NCBI RefSeq assembly: GCF_003634455.1
Contig: NZ_RBLC01000001.1
Location: forward strand, 1,251,927 to 1,315,926
Reading direction: 5' to 3'
DNA: 64,000 nt
Source of the DNA: Flavobacterium endophyticum
Lineage (GTDB): Bacteria > Bacteroidota > Bacteroidia > Flavobacteriales > Flavobacteriaceae
Shown here: positions 25,361-32,911 of the stretch, piece by piece
Layout: the number at the start of each line of letters is the position of its first letter
Position numbering within the stretch: position 1 is the first letter of the stretch
Notes under the pieces: generated by a model
The model's input: only the letters and a program-made list of their open reading frames with translations
Database searches by the model: none
Told to the model about the DNA's origin: nothing
Position numbers and translations under genes: made by a program

Positions 25361-28300
25361 TTAAAGCTTCCTCCTATTATCGTTTGAATCGGTATCGATG
25401 AGCTTGTTGTAAGGATCGATTCCTACTTCAACAGGCTTTTCGTCAATAACGATAACGAACTTATTATCTATTTTGGTAATCTTATGCTTTTTGAGATAAA
25501 GTTCTTTTTCTTTGATCTTGCCTTTTACGGTTTTCTCGCCAAAGATTCCGACCTCAACATAGTCATTGAGCGGATAGGATTCTACTGCATATTTCTCACC
25601 TTTTGCTTTATAGGTAAGCGTTTTGCCATTTTCGTCTTTAAAGGATCTTTTCCCTTTTTCATCAGAACGGTATTTGCTTACTTGTGCATCGATTGTCACT
25701 TCGTATTTGCCGTTCGGCAATTTTTTAGAAGAGAAGCCTTTGACACGGTTGTCATAAAGCGTGATGGTCTCAAACATATCCTTGATCATGTATTTCAGAG
25801 AATCCGGAGTCGCCTCGTTCAAATACGACACAAACTCGATAGAATTCGTGTAAGGAGCTTCTTGATAGGCTACTTTCTGGATGTATTTTTTCAAGGCATT
25901 GTTCATGTTCTTCTCCCCGATATAATCGCTAAGGGTGTATAAAACCAAAGATCCTTTGTTGTAATGAATGTACTGTTGGTTTTCGTTAAACATCAACGGT
26001 TGTTCCTTTTTGTTTTCAAAGGTCCTTCCTTGTAAATAACTATCCAACGCCTCTTTTAGGAACATGCGCATCTGTGATTTTCCGTACTCATGCTCTAGCA
26101 CTTTTAGCGAGCTGTATTCTGATAAACTTTCGGACATCAGCGTTGCACCTTGCACATTCGCTCCGATAACTTGATGCGCCCACCATTGGTGCGCCATTTC
26201 ATGCGAAGTTATAGAAAATGGATAATCGACTGCATTTTCGTTTTCATCATCAACATGGGCTATGAAACCAACGGCTTCGGAATAAGGAATCGTATTGGCA
26301 AAAGATTGGGCAAAACCTCCTCCGGTTCTTGGGAATTCAATAATTCTTGCCTGCTTGTGCTGGTATGGCCCGAAATTTTCGGTGTAATATTCTAACGATT
26401 TTTTGATTCCTTTTATCATTCGGTCGATATTGTATTCGTGTCCTTTCTGATAATAGATTTCAATATTTACGTCTTTCCATTTGTCTTTTTTCACTTCATA
26501 TCTTGCTGATTGGTAGGCATAGAAATTCAGCATTTTTTGGTCCATCTTATAATGGAAATAATTTCTGCCGTTCTCTTTCCATTGTTTTTCAAGATACCCT
26601 GGCGCAATAGCAATCTGGTCGTCAGAAGTGCTGACTGTTGTCTCAAAATTTACCCAGTCGGCGTCGTTTGAGATATAGGTATTCTGTCTAGCGATGCTAT
26701 CTGTAGCCTTAGCCATTCTGTCTTTAGGCTTCAAGCCATATTTTGCCCTTGTTTCATCATCCACAAGTTCTGCATCTTCAGAATATCCAATAGATGGGAA
26801 GTACATATTATTGATAAATGTACCATTTTCCAAAACGGGAGAGTGGTCTGTTATAAAGGTATTAGGCTTGTTATACACTTCAAAATCCAGTTTTATAGAA
26901 TCACCTGGCGCTAGAGGAGATTTCAGCCTATAGATGTTAAAATGATAAAGCGTATCCTTTGAAACCAGCTGTGCTTCTTTGTTGAACTTGAATTTGCTTT
27001 CGTATCCGTTATAATTCAGGAATATAGAATCGATGCTTTCTTTTGATTTATTCTTTAGGAAATAATAGCCTTTTGCCTTGAAATCCCTGCTTTTTGGATA
27101 AATATCCATCGCGACATTGATGTCTGTGATTCTTGGTTGTGCATAATGCTGGTATTTCTTGTATTTCTTTTCCCACTCGACAGCTTGCTTTTCGCTTTCT
27201 TTTTGGGAATAATATGGATTCGTAATATTATTTTCATAATAAATAGCGCTTCCTATGGCCAAGAAACCTACTAATGCTACAATCATCGGAATTGCCAATC
27301 TTGGAGAAAAACGTTTTCTTGCGTTCGCAAATTTTTCTTTTGTCGACATTGGGATTCCTCTTCTCCAAAACAGTAATGCTGTGCAGAACAAAACAATTCC
27401 GAGCAAAATCCAATAGAATTTATAGAGATAGTATCCTTTTAATTGATGTCCGTATCCGTTCATGTCTGAATAGGCATAGCCTGTATCTGAATTAAATTGG
27501 AAGATATCCTGCTCAACACCTAATAGCGGTAAAAACTGCAATCCTATAGAAAGAAGCATCAGGACAAAGAACCCTAAAAGATAGTTCTTGAAGATCGTCT
27601 GTATAAATACAGCCAATAAGGCCCAAGCCATAAAATTAAAGATTTTTATACCGTATAATTCGAAGAGATAATGTCCGATTTCAAAATTATAATAGTCGTG
27701 ATATGACTGAATCAGCACTCCCGCTACCAATATTAGCAACAAAAGTGAAATCTGCATTTTTACGACCGCTATGAATTTTGAGAACAGCAAAACCCAATTC
27801 GGAATCGGCGTGACATCAATCAGGTGACTCATCCTAGTTGTATCAGCCCTGTGAATTAATATGCCCGCAAACAAAAATGTGAGTACGTTGATAAAAAGCG
27901 TGAAAGAACCTCCTGAAATCTCTAACATCTGCCAAGTAACAGGATAAGTCTCTGTTCCAAAGATGTTACCTGTGGAAATTGATACCAGCAATAAAAAGAG
28001 AAGGCCAACAATCGAAATAACAATGAATGCCCAGTTTTTCAGTATAAATCTAAAATCAACGCTAGACAAACTCCAGGCTGTCTTTAAATTCTGCCAATTC
28101 GAGTAGTCAAATTTTACAACCGGCAATTCGATTTTGGTTATTCCACCAAAATTGTTTTTTACAACTCTTTCATTCTTTTTGCTCTTGCCGATAGTTAGAG
28201 CGGTTTGGCTGAATGAGAAATAATAGTAGAGCAATCCTAAGATAAGAACTGAAATACCCATCCAGATCAATCTGTTGTAAATGATTACGCCTTCAAACGG

Positions 28301-29011
28301 CAATAGGTTGTCATTCTGTTCTGAAATGGTCCAATACTTCGTATAATAGGACGCGGCTTCCATTCCAAAAGGTTCCCATAAAGCTACGACATATCTATTA
28401 TCGATGTTTTGTGTAAAACTAGAAAGCACTACCTGCAACAATAAAATTAGGATGATTCCAATAAATCCTATAGAAATATTTCGAGTAATCGTGACTAAAG
28501 CAAAAATAATAACTCCGATAAAAAGCAAGTTCGGAATAACATAAATCAGATAAATTTGAGCATAAGCCACCGTATTAAAAGGCAATAGCAAATCTTGATT
28601 CGCCCACGGCAGGAATGATGCAGCAACAATTCCTAAAATAATGGTCAATGTGATTAGAATAACAACGAACAGGGAACTTAAAAATTTTCCTGCGATGTAA
28701 TCTAGTTTCGTAAAAGGATAAGAGAACAATATCGTGTGCATATTGAACCTAAAGTCTCTATATACAGAAGAACCTACGATTATGGGCAACAAGAAATAAA
28801 TAAGAATATTCATTCTATTGATAAAACCGTTCAAAGCTGTAGGCGAATTGGCATAAGCATTAGAGCTTCTGGCCGCGGTCACACTATCAAAAACACCAAA
28901 ACTCGCAGCTGCAAAAAGGAAAGACATTCCAAAAAACAGTATTACGAATATATAAAACGAAGGGTTTCTGAACCATCGTTTTAATTCAAAATTAAATATC
29001 GTAGAAAACAT
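25361..29011 (-). CDS. ABC-2 permease fused to an M1 aminopeptidase domain
   Basis: A 1216-residue fusion. The first 570 residues are ABC-2 type permease with about 12 transmembrane segments in two sets (start FELKRWFRNPSFYIFVILFFGMS). A linker follows, then a C-terminal gluzincin domain (about 600-1216) with the M1 zinc site SHEMAHQWWAHQV (HExxH near 936-940) and Glu about 18 residues on (LMSESLSEYSSL). The exopeptidase GxMEN motif is replaced by the RTGGGFAQSFANT region, so aminopeptidase activity is uncertain. The ATPase gene ends two bases upstream. This fusion architecture is known in Bacteroidetes; its substrate is not. It probably exports or processes peptides at the envelope. Confidence 0.9.
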   Translation of the reverse strand: MFSTIFNFELKRWFRNPSFYIFVILFFGMSFLFAAASFGVFDSVTAARSSNAYANSPTALNGFINRMNILIYFLLPIIVGSSVYRDFRFNMHTILFSYPFTKLDYIAGKFLSSLFVVILITLTIILGIVAASFLPWANQDLLLPFNTVAYAQIYLIYVIPNLLFIGVIIFALVTITRNISIGFIGIILILLLQVVLSSFTQNIDNRYVVALWEPFGMEAASYYTKYWTISEQNDNLLPFEGVIIYNRLIWMGISVLILGLLYYYFSFSQTALTIGKSKKNERVVKNNFGGITKIELPVVKFDYSNWQNLKTAWSLSSVDFRFILKNWAFIVISIVGLLFLLLVSISTGNIFGTETYPVTWQMLEISGGSFTLFINVLTFLFAGILIHRADTTRMSHLIDVTPIPNWVLLFSKFIAVVKMQISLLLLILVAGVLIQSYHDYYNFEIGHYLFELYGIKIFNFMAWALLAVFIQTIFKNYLLGFFVLMLLSIGLQFLPLLGVEQDIFQFNSDTGYAYSDMNGYGHQLKGYYLYKFYWILLGIVLFCTALLFWRRGIPMSTKEKFANARKRFSPRLAIPMIVALVGFLAIGSAIYYENNITNPYYSQKESEKQAVEWEKKYKKYQHYAQPRITDINVAMDIYPKSRDFKAKGYYFLKNKSKESIDSIFLNYNGYESKFKFNKEAQLVSKDTLYHFNIYRLKSPLAPGDSIKLDFEVYNKPNTFITDHSPVLENGTFINNMYFPSIGYSEDAELVDDETRAKYGLKPKDRMAKATDSIARQNTYISNDADWVNFETTVSTSDDQIAIAPGYLEKQWKENGRNYFHYKMDQKMLNFYAYQSARYEVKKDKWKDVNIEIYYQKGHEYNIDRMIKGIKKSLEYYTENFGPYQHKQARIIEFPRTGGGFAQSFANTIPYSEAVGFIAHVDDENENAVDYPFSITSHEMAHQWWAHQVIGANVQGATLMSESLSEYSSLKVLEHEYGKSQMRMFLKEALDSYLQGRTFENKKEQPLMFNENQQYIHYNKGSLVLYTLSDYIGEKNMNNALKKYIQKVAYQEAPYTNSIEFVSYLNEATPDSLKYMIKDMFETITLYDNRVKGFSSKKLPNGKYEVTIDAQVSKYRSDEKGKRSFKDENGKTLTYKAKGEKYAVESYPLNDYVEVGIFGEKTVKGKIKEKELYLKKHKITKIDNKFVIVIDEKPVEVGIDPYNKLIDTDSNDNRRKL

Positions 29012-29012
29012 A

Positions 29013-29888
29013 TTATTGGTCTGATTTAAGTGCTACAAAATATACATCTTCTAATTGCGGTGTTGCCGCTACAAAAGTCTCGTTAGGTTTTTCTGCGCTA
29101 TAGACTTTAATATTCAAAGTATTGTCTTGGTTGTATTTTGAAGAAATTACATTAAAATCACGTTCGTAAGTTTCTAATTCTTCACGTGTAATTATTTTCG
29201 TCCAGATTTGACCCTTTAGGTTTTCTTCGGCTTGTTCTGGAGTGCCTTGAGCCAAAATTTTTCCGCCGTTTAGGATGGCCATTTCGTGGCATAATTCTTT
29301 TACGTCGTCAACAATGTGAGTAGAAAAAATAACGGTATGGTTGGTTCCGATTTCTCTCAATACATTCAAGAAACGGTGACGTTCGGCAGGATCCAATCCA
29401 GCTGTAGGCTCATCAACGATGATTAATTTAGGATTATTCAAAAGCAATTGTGCAATTCCGAAGCGCTGTTTCATACCACCTGAATAGCCGCTTACGTATT
29501 TGCTTCTCTGGTCATAAAGATTGGTTACTTCCAACACTTTTTTTACCAATTCTTTTCTTTCTGTTTTTGAAGAAATGCCTTTCAATCTTGCAAAATAATC
29601 CAACAATTTTTCTGCCGACATATTTGGATAAACACCAAATTCTTGAGGCAGATAGCCTAAAATTTTCCTTAAAGCGATATTGTCTTCCAAAACATTGATT
29701 CCTTCAAATTCAATCGTTCCAGAATCTGGTTTCTGCAAAGTGGCTATAGTTCTCATCAATGATGATTTCCCTGCTCCATTCGGTCCTAAAAGGCCAAACA
29801 TTCCAGAACCAATTTCTAGATTTAAGTTATCTAAAGCCTTAACGCCGTTTTTATACGTCTTACTTAAGTTGTTAATTTTAAGCTTCAT
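29013..29888 (-). CDS. ABC transporter ATP-binding protein
   Basis: A 291-residue ATPase. Walker A GLLGPNGAGKSSLMRT, Q-loop YLPQEFGVYP, signature YSGGMKQRFG (Tyr where Leu is usual), Walker B LIIVDEPTAGLDP and H-loop FSTHIVDDV. The C-terminal 80 residues form an accessory region typical of ABC-2 exporters. It is two bases upstream of the permease-peptidase gene, so the two are translated together and should form one transporter. The ATG at 29886-29888 opens with MKLKINNLSKTYKNGVKAL, a standard start. Confidence 0.94.
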   Translation of the reverse strand: MKLKINNLSKTYKNGVKALDNLNLEIGSGMFGLLGPNGAGKSSLMRTIATLQKPDSGTIEFEGINVLEDNIALRKILGYLPQEFGVYPNMSAEKLLDYFARLKGISSKTERKELVKKVLEVTNLYDQRSKYVSGYSGGMKQRFGIAQLLLNNPKLIIVDEPTAGLDPAERHRFLNVLREIGTNHTVIFSTHIVDDVKELCHEMAILNGGKILAQGTPEQAEENLKGQIWTKIITREELETYERDFNVISSKYNQDNTLNIKVYSAEKPNETFVAATPQLEDVYFVALKSDQ

Positions 29889-30020
29889 AATTTGTAAGTA
29901 TTTTGGTTGATTATATCAGTTAGACGGGGAAAGAATGATTTTGTTACTCTTTTGAAACTTCTTTTTAAAAAGAAGAACCTTAGTGTAAATTTTAAAATGC
30001 ACTCTCACAACCAAACTTTG

Positions 30021-30028
30021 TACCTTTG
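30021..30028 (+). promoter_or_regulatory. -7 promoter element for thiL
   Basis: TACCTTTG matches TAnnTTTG, 25 bases before the thiL ATG. Confidence 0.65.
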
Positions 30029-30053
30029 CATTTAAATTCATAGATATATTATA

Positions 30054-31100
30054 ATGATTGAAGATAAAAATCCGCAACGCACAAGTTTATCCGATTTAGG
30101 AGAATTCGGACTTATTAAACACCTGACAAAAAATTTCGAAATCAATCAATCGTCTACCCTAAAAGGAATTGGAGACGATGCTGCTGTTTTAGATTTTAAA
30201 GATAAAAAGGCTGTTATTTCAACCGACTTGCTTATTGAAGGCGTGCATTTTGATTTGGCTTATATGCCCTTGAAACATTTAGGATACAAATCCGTCGTTG
30301 TGAATGTGTCTGACATTTATGCTATGAATGCAAAACCTACGCAGATTACGGTTTCAGTCGCTGTTTCGAATCGTTTTCCGCTAGAAGCTCTTGAAGAATT
30401 ATTTGACGGGATAACTTTGGCCGCAAAAGAATACAATGTAGACGTCATCGGCGGTGATACGACTTCTTCCCAAAAAGGATTAATCATCAGCATTACTGCT
30501 ATCGGTGAAGCCGACGAAGCAGAGCTTACCTACAGAAATGGAGCTAAATCAAACGATCTTCTTGTCGTTACGGGCGATCTTGGAGCGGCTTATATGGGAT
30601 TGCAAGTTTTGGAAAGAGAAAAGCAAGTATTTCAAGTGAATCCAAATAACCAGCCTGATTTAGATGCGTATACCTATATTATCGAAAGACAGTTAAAGCC
30701 GGAAGCCAGAAAAGACATCCGAACGCTGCTACATGCCTTAGAAATAAAACCGACTTCGATGATTGACATTTCTGATGGGTTGTCTTCAGAAATCATTCAT
30801 CTGTGCAAACAATCTGGAATTGGATGCAATTTATACGAAGAAAAACTGCCTTTAGACCCGCAATTAATCAGTGTCTGCGAAGAATTCAACATCGACAGCA
30901 CGACAGTTGCTATCAATGGCGGAGAAGATTACGAACTGCTCTTTACCATTTCTATGAATGATTTTGATAAGATTAAAGGGAATCCGAATTTTACTGTTAT
31001 CGGACACATGGTTGAAGAAAGCGACGGCATTCATCTGATAACCAGAGCAAACACCAAAATACCTTTAAAAGCTAGAGGCTGGAATGCTTTAGATAATTAA
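30054..31100 (+). CDS. thiL: thiamine-monophosphate kinase
   Basis: Phosphorylates thiamine phosphate to the active diphosphate cofactor. It has 348 residues, a normal length for the PurM/SelD-like fold. Motifs: LGEFGLIKHL, GIGDDAAVLDF (metal Asp pair), STDLLIEGVHFDL, VNVSDIYAMNAKP, DVIGGDTTSS, VTGDLGAAYMGL, SMIDISDGLSSEI and NGGEDYELLFT. All four metal/nucleotide-binding blocks are intact. It is a single-gene unit with its own -7 element and a terminator 30 bases downstream. No other thiamine gene is nearby. Confidence 0.96.
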   Translation: MIEDKNPQRTSLSDLGEFGLIKHLTKNFEINQSSTLKGIGDDAAVLDFKDKKAVISTDLLIEGVHFDLAYMPLKHLGYKSVVVNVSDIYAMNAKPTQITVSVAVSNRFPLEALEELFDGITLAAKEYNVDVIGGDTTSSQKGLIISITAIGEADEAELTYRNGAKSNDLLVVTGDLGAAYMGLQVLEREKQVFQVNPNNQPDLDAYTYIIERQLKPEARKDIRTLLHALEIKPTSMIDISDGLSSEIIHLCKQSGIGCNLYEEKLPLDPQLISVCEEFNIDSTTVAINGGEDYELLFTISMNDFDKIKGNPNFTVIGHMVEESDGIHLITRANTKIPLKARGWNALDN

Positions 31101-31130
31101 GATTTGGAATAGAACGTTATAAAAATAAAA

Positions 31131-31162
31131 AAAAGCGATGGTTGGGGATCATCGCTTTTTTT
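31131..31162 (+). terminator. intrinsic terminator of thiL
   Basis: AAAAGCGATG (31131-31140) pairs with CATCGCTTTT (31150-31159), 10 base pairs, then a T-run. Confidence 0.85.
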
Positions 31163-31185
31163 ATTTTTCCAATTGGATAAGCAGT

Positions 31186-31234
31186 AAATTTGTAGGTTAA
31201 GTCAATTTTGGGGGCTGACAAAAGGGTGGTATTA
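31186..31234. repeat. 49-base perfect direct repeat, copy 1
   Basis: Begins AAATTTGTAGGTTAAGTCAA and ends GGGTGGTATTA. It is identical over 49 bases to 31809-31857, 623 bases away. A diverged downstream part of about 100 bases leads into a hairpin pair in both copies, so each copy belongs to a unit of about 195 bases. Confidence 0.85.
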
Positions 31235-31337
31235 CTGGTCTTTCCTGCTTATTACGTTCTTGGGTTTTACTTTTAATCTCTTTAATGAAAAAACTTATAC
31301 TTTATTACACTGTAAAACTACATCAGGAACTCATAAG

Positions 31338-31382
31338 TTGTTTACGGTTTTCCCGCATTTGTTTTACGGTTTTCCCGTAAAA
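31338..31382. repeat. CGG-TTTTC-CCG hairpin pair A
   Basis: TTACGGTTTTCCCGCA followed at once by TTTACGGTTTTCCCGTAAA. The second is a perfect 7-base-pair stem with loop TTTTC. The first has one A-C mismatch relative to the TGCGG/CCGCA form of copies B-D. Confidence 0.8.
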
Positions 31383-31418
31383 GCTCTTTATTTCAGATCT
31401 ATTATTCTAAAAATCAAA

Positions 31419-31613
31419 TCATTGATCCATTTTCTTATCGTTCAATAAGAAATATTCATTATTTTTTATGATGGCTACTTTCTTCTGTTCTGAAGAATCT
31501 TTGGCTTCATGGGTCTTTGCTGTACGCATAGAACTATTTTTAATATTTGTCTCATTTTTACAGCATAACAAAACTGTAAATGTGGCTATAATGATTACGG
31601 TTTTAATCTTCAT
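31419..31613 (-). CDS. possible small lipoprotein, 64 residues
   Basis: MKIKTVIIIATFTVLLCC is a plausible lipoprotein signal (Cys17 or 18), followed by about 46 mature hydrophilic residues (KNETNIKNSSMRTAKTHEAK and the end NDKKMDQ). No family is recognised. It is flanked by hairpin groups A and B in an otherwise non-coding repeat region, on the same strand as the kinase/regulator genes further on. The signal peptide is the main support; the short length and lack of a clear promoter keep confidence low. Confidence 0.4.
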   Translation of the reverse strand: MKIKTVIIIATFTVLLCCKNETNIKNSSMRTAKTHEAKDSSEQKKVAIIKNNEYFLLNDKKMDQ

Positions 31614-31663
31614 CGAATTCTCACTTTGTATTGAACGCTAAATTATCGAACAGGCGCTTATCA

Positions 31664-31727
31664 TGTTTGCGGTTTTCCCGCATATATTTTACGGTTTTCC
31701 AGTTTTTGTTTTACGGTTTAGCCGTAA
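31664..31727. repeat. CGG-TTTTC-CCG hairpin group B
   Basis: TGTTTGCGGTTTTCCCGCA is an intact stem. TTTTACGGTTTTCCAG is a broken one. TTACGGTTTAGCCGTAA is an intact stem whose loop has changed to TTTAG. Confidence 0.75.
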
Positions 31728-31740
31728 CTTCAAAAGGCAT

Positions 31741-31780
31741 AAAAAAAGCGGCACTTTGGGGAGTTACCGCATTTTTATTT
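31741..31780. terminator. terminator-like hairpin in the repeat region
   Basis: AAAAAGCGG (31743-31751) pairs with CCGCATTTTT (31767-31776) with a one-base bulge, and T-runs lie on both strands. No conventional gene ends here. Confidence 0.5.
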
Positions 31781-31808
31781 TTTTTTGGAAATTGCAAGCT
31801 AGCTGATA

Positions 31809-31857
31809 AAATTTGTAGGTTAAGTCAATTTTGGGGGCTGACAAAAGGGTGGTATTA
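31809..31857. repeat. 49-base perfect direct repeat, copy 2
   Basis: Identical to 31186-31234; see that copy. It is followed about 100 bases later by hairpin pair C. Confidence 0.85.
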
Positions 31858-31954
31858 TGTATTATTCTGCTGCTTGGTCCGTTCTTAGGCTTTTAACTTT
31901 TTAAAAAAAATCTTTTGTTTTGATTACATTGTAAAACTAACAATTACGAAATAA

Positions 31955-32001
31955 AGTTGTTTGCGGTTTTCCCGCATTTGTTTTACGGTTTTCCCGTAAA
32001 C
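31955..32001. repeat. CGG-TTTTC-CCG hairpin pair C
   Basis: TTGCGGTTTTCCCGCA followed by TTTACGGTTTTCCCGTAAA, both perfect stems (5 and 7 base pairs) with identical TTTTC loops. Confidence 0.8.
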
Positions 32002-32048
32002 ATTTCCGTACAACAGTTTAAAAAAAACCTCTTAATATAATAAAACAG

Positions 32049-32086
32049 AAAAGCTGCCTTTTATCATCTAAAAGACAGCTTTTTTT
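32049..32086 (+). terminator. terminator-like hairpin in the repeat region
   Basis: AAAAGCTG / CAGCTTTT outer stem and CTTTTA / TAAAAG inner stem separated by a C-A mismatch, then a T-run. It follows hairpin pair C and could end a small RNA from that unit. Confidence 0.6.
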
Positions 32087-32169
32087 CTTAAGTAATCAAA
32101 CTAGGAGGTTCGGCCTAATTTATTCTAACTCAAAATTACATTGCTAAATTACTGCTAATTGAAGCAGGC

Positions 32170-32211
32170 TGTTTGCGGTTTTCCCGCATTTGTTTTACGG
32201 TTAAACCGTAT
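32170..32211. repeat. CGG-loop-CCG hairpin pair D
   Basis: TTTGCGGTTTTCCCGCA followed by TTTTACGGTTAAACCGTA. The second keeps the TACGG/CCGTA stem with a different loop (TTAAA). The preceding 40 bases resemble those before pair C. Confidence 0.75.
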
Positions 32212-32238
32212 AATTATTTTAAAGTCAAAAAGATAATT

Positions 32239-32907
32239 TTAAATAAAGCCTCTGATTCTCGCCTCATTGATCAAGTCTTCATCATTCCCTCCCTTGATTT
32301 TGAATAGGTCTTTAAGATTTAGCTTTCTTTTTTCAACGGCACTCAACGATAATGGCGTATGCAAAGGAATGTTTTTTGTCTTTACACCTCTTGACAGGTG
32401 GTAGAGTATCTGGCGATCGTATTCATCAATAAGATTGCTATCGCTGGATTGTTGGCTTACGAACTTGACAACTGTTTGACTGTAATAGTTTTCGTTTTTC
32501 AATATTTTATCGAATGCCGTCAATAATTCGTCAAAAGTCAGATCATTTTTGATGATAAGCCCGTTGGGATTTATCGTCTTGATGATATTGTTTATTTTTA
32601 GCGATTCTGTATGCATCGTGAGCAGTATGACGCGGCAAGTCGGCAATACCGTTTTCATCAATTTGGCCAGATCTTCCCCTGATAGGATATTTTTTTCTTG
32701 ATAAGGTGGCATGCTGATATCAAAAAAAGCAACATCATACGGAATCATTGTCGGGCTGGTCAAGATTTCATACGCAGACTTGCAGTCGTTTGCCTGGGTT
32801 ATATTAAACTCAAACTCAGACGGATGAAATCCTGCAATCGTATTCTTATAGGCCTCGATAATAAAGGGATGGTCATCGACAATCAGAATATTTAGTTTTT
32901 TTGCCAT
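32239..32907 (-). CDS. NarL-type response regulator
   Basis: A 222-residue regulator paired with the upstream kinase (4-base gap). The receiver has the acidic pair D11-D12 (LIVDDHPFIIEAY), phospho-acceptor Asp63 (VAFFDISMPPYQE), Thr in ILLTMHTES and Lys in LIIKNDLTFDE. The C-terminal HTH is LuxR-like but shortened (YHLSRGVKTKNIPL, LSAVEKRKLNLKDLFKI), as in the Bacteroidetes TPR-kinase partners. The start is the ATG at 32905-32907. Immediately past its 3' end lies the hairpin and repeat cluster. Confidence 0.92.
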   Translation of the reverse strand: MAKKLNILIVDDHPFIIEAYKNTIAGFHPSEFEFNITQANDCKSAYEILTSPTMIPYDVAFFDISMPPYQEKNILSGEDLAKLMKTVLPTCRVILLTMHTESLKINNIIKTINPNGLIIKNDLTFDELLTAFDKILKNENYYSQTVVKFVSQQSSDSNLIDEYDRQILYHLSRGVKTKNIPLHTPLSLSAVEKRKLNLKDLFKIKGGNDEDLINEARIRGFI

Positions 32908-32911
32908 AGGG

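Larger units (their letters stand above)
31101..32238. other. 1.1 kb intergenic region with clustered hairpins and repeats
   Basis: Between thiL and a response regulator gene (32239). It contains three terminator-like hairpins (31131, 31741, 32049), four CGG-loop-CCG hairpin groups (31338, 31664, 31955, 32170), a 49-base perfect direct repeat (31186 and 31809), and one possible small lipoprotein gene (31419-31613, minus). Confidence 0.7.

Noticed and set aside
31260..31448. 62-codon plus-strand ORF across hairpin pair A
   Set aside because: It reads through the hairpins (repeated FTVFPHLFYGFP), which are non-coding structure; it has no signal or family features.
31631..31888. 85-codon plus-strand ORF across hairpin group B, the terminator and the 49-base repeat
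   Set aside because: It crosses a terminator-like hairpin and its sequence is explained by the repeats.
31338..32211. Possible CRISPR array
   Set aside because: Spacing is irregular (roughly 170-320 bases), units are short paired hairpins without spacers, and no cas gene is present.
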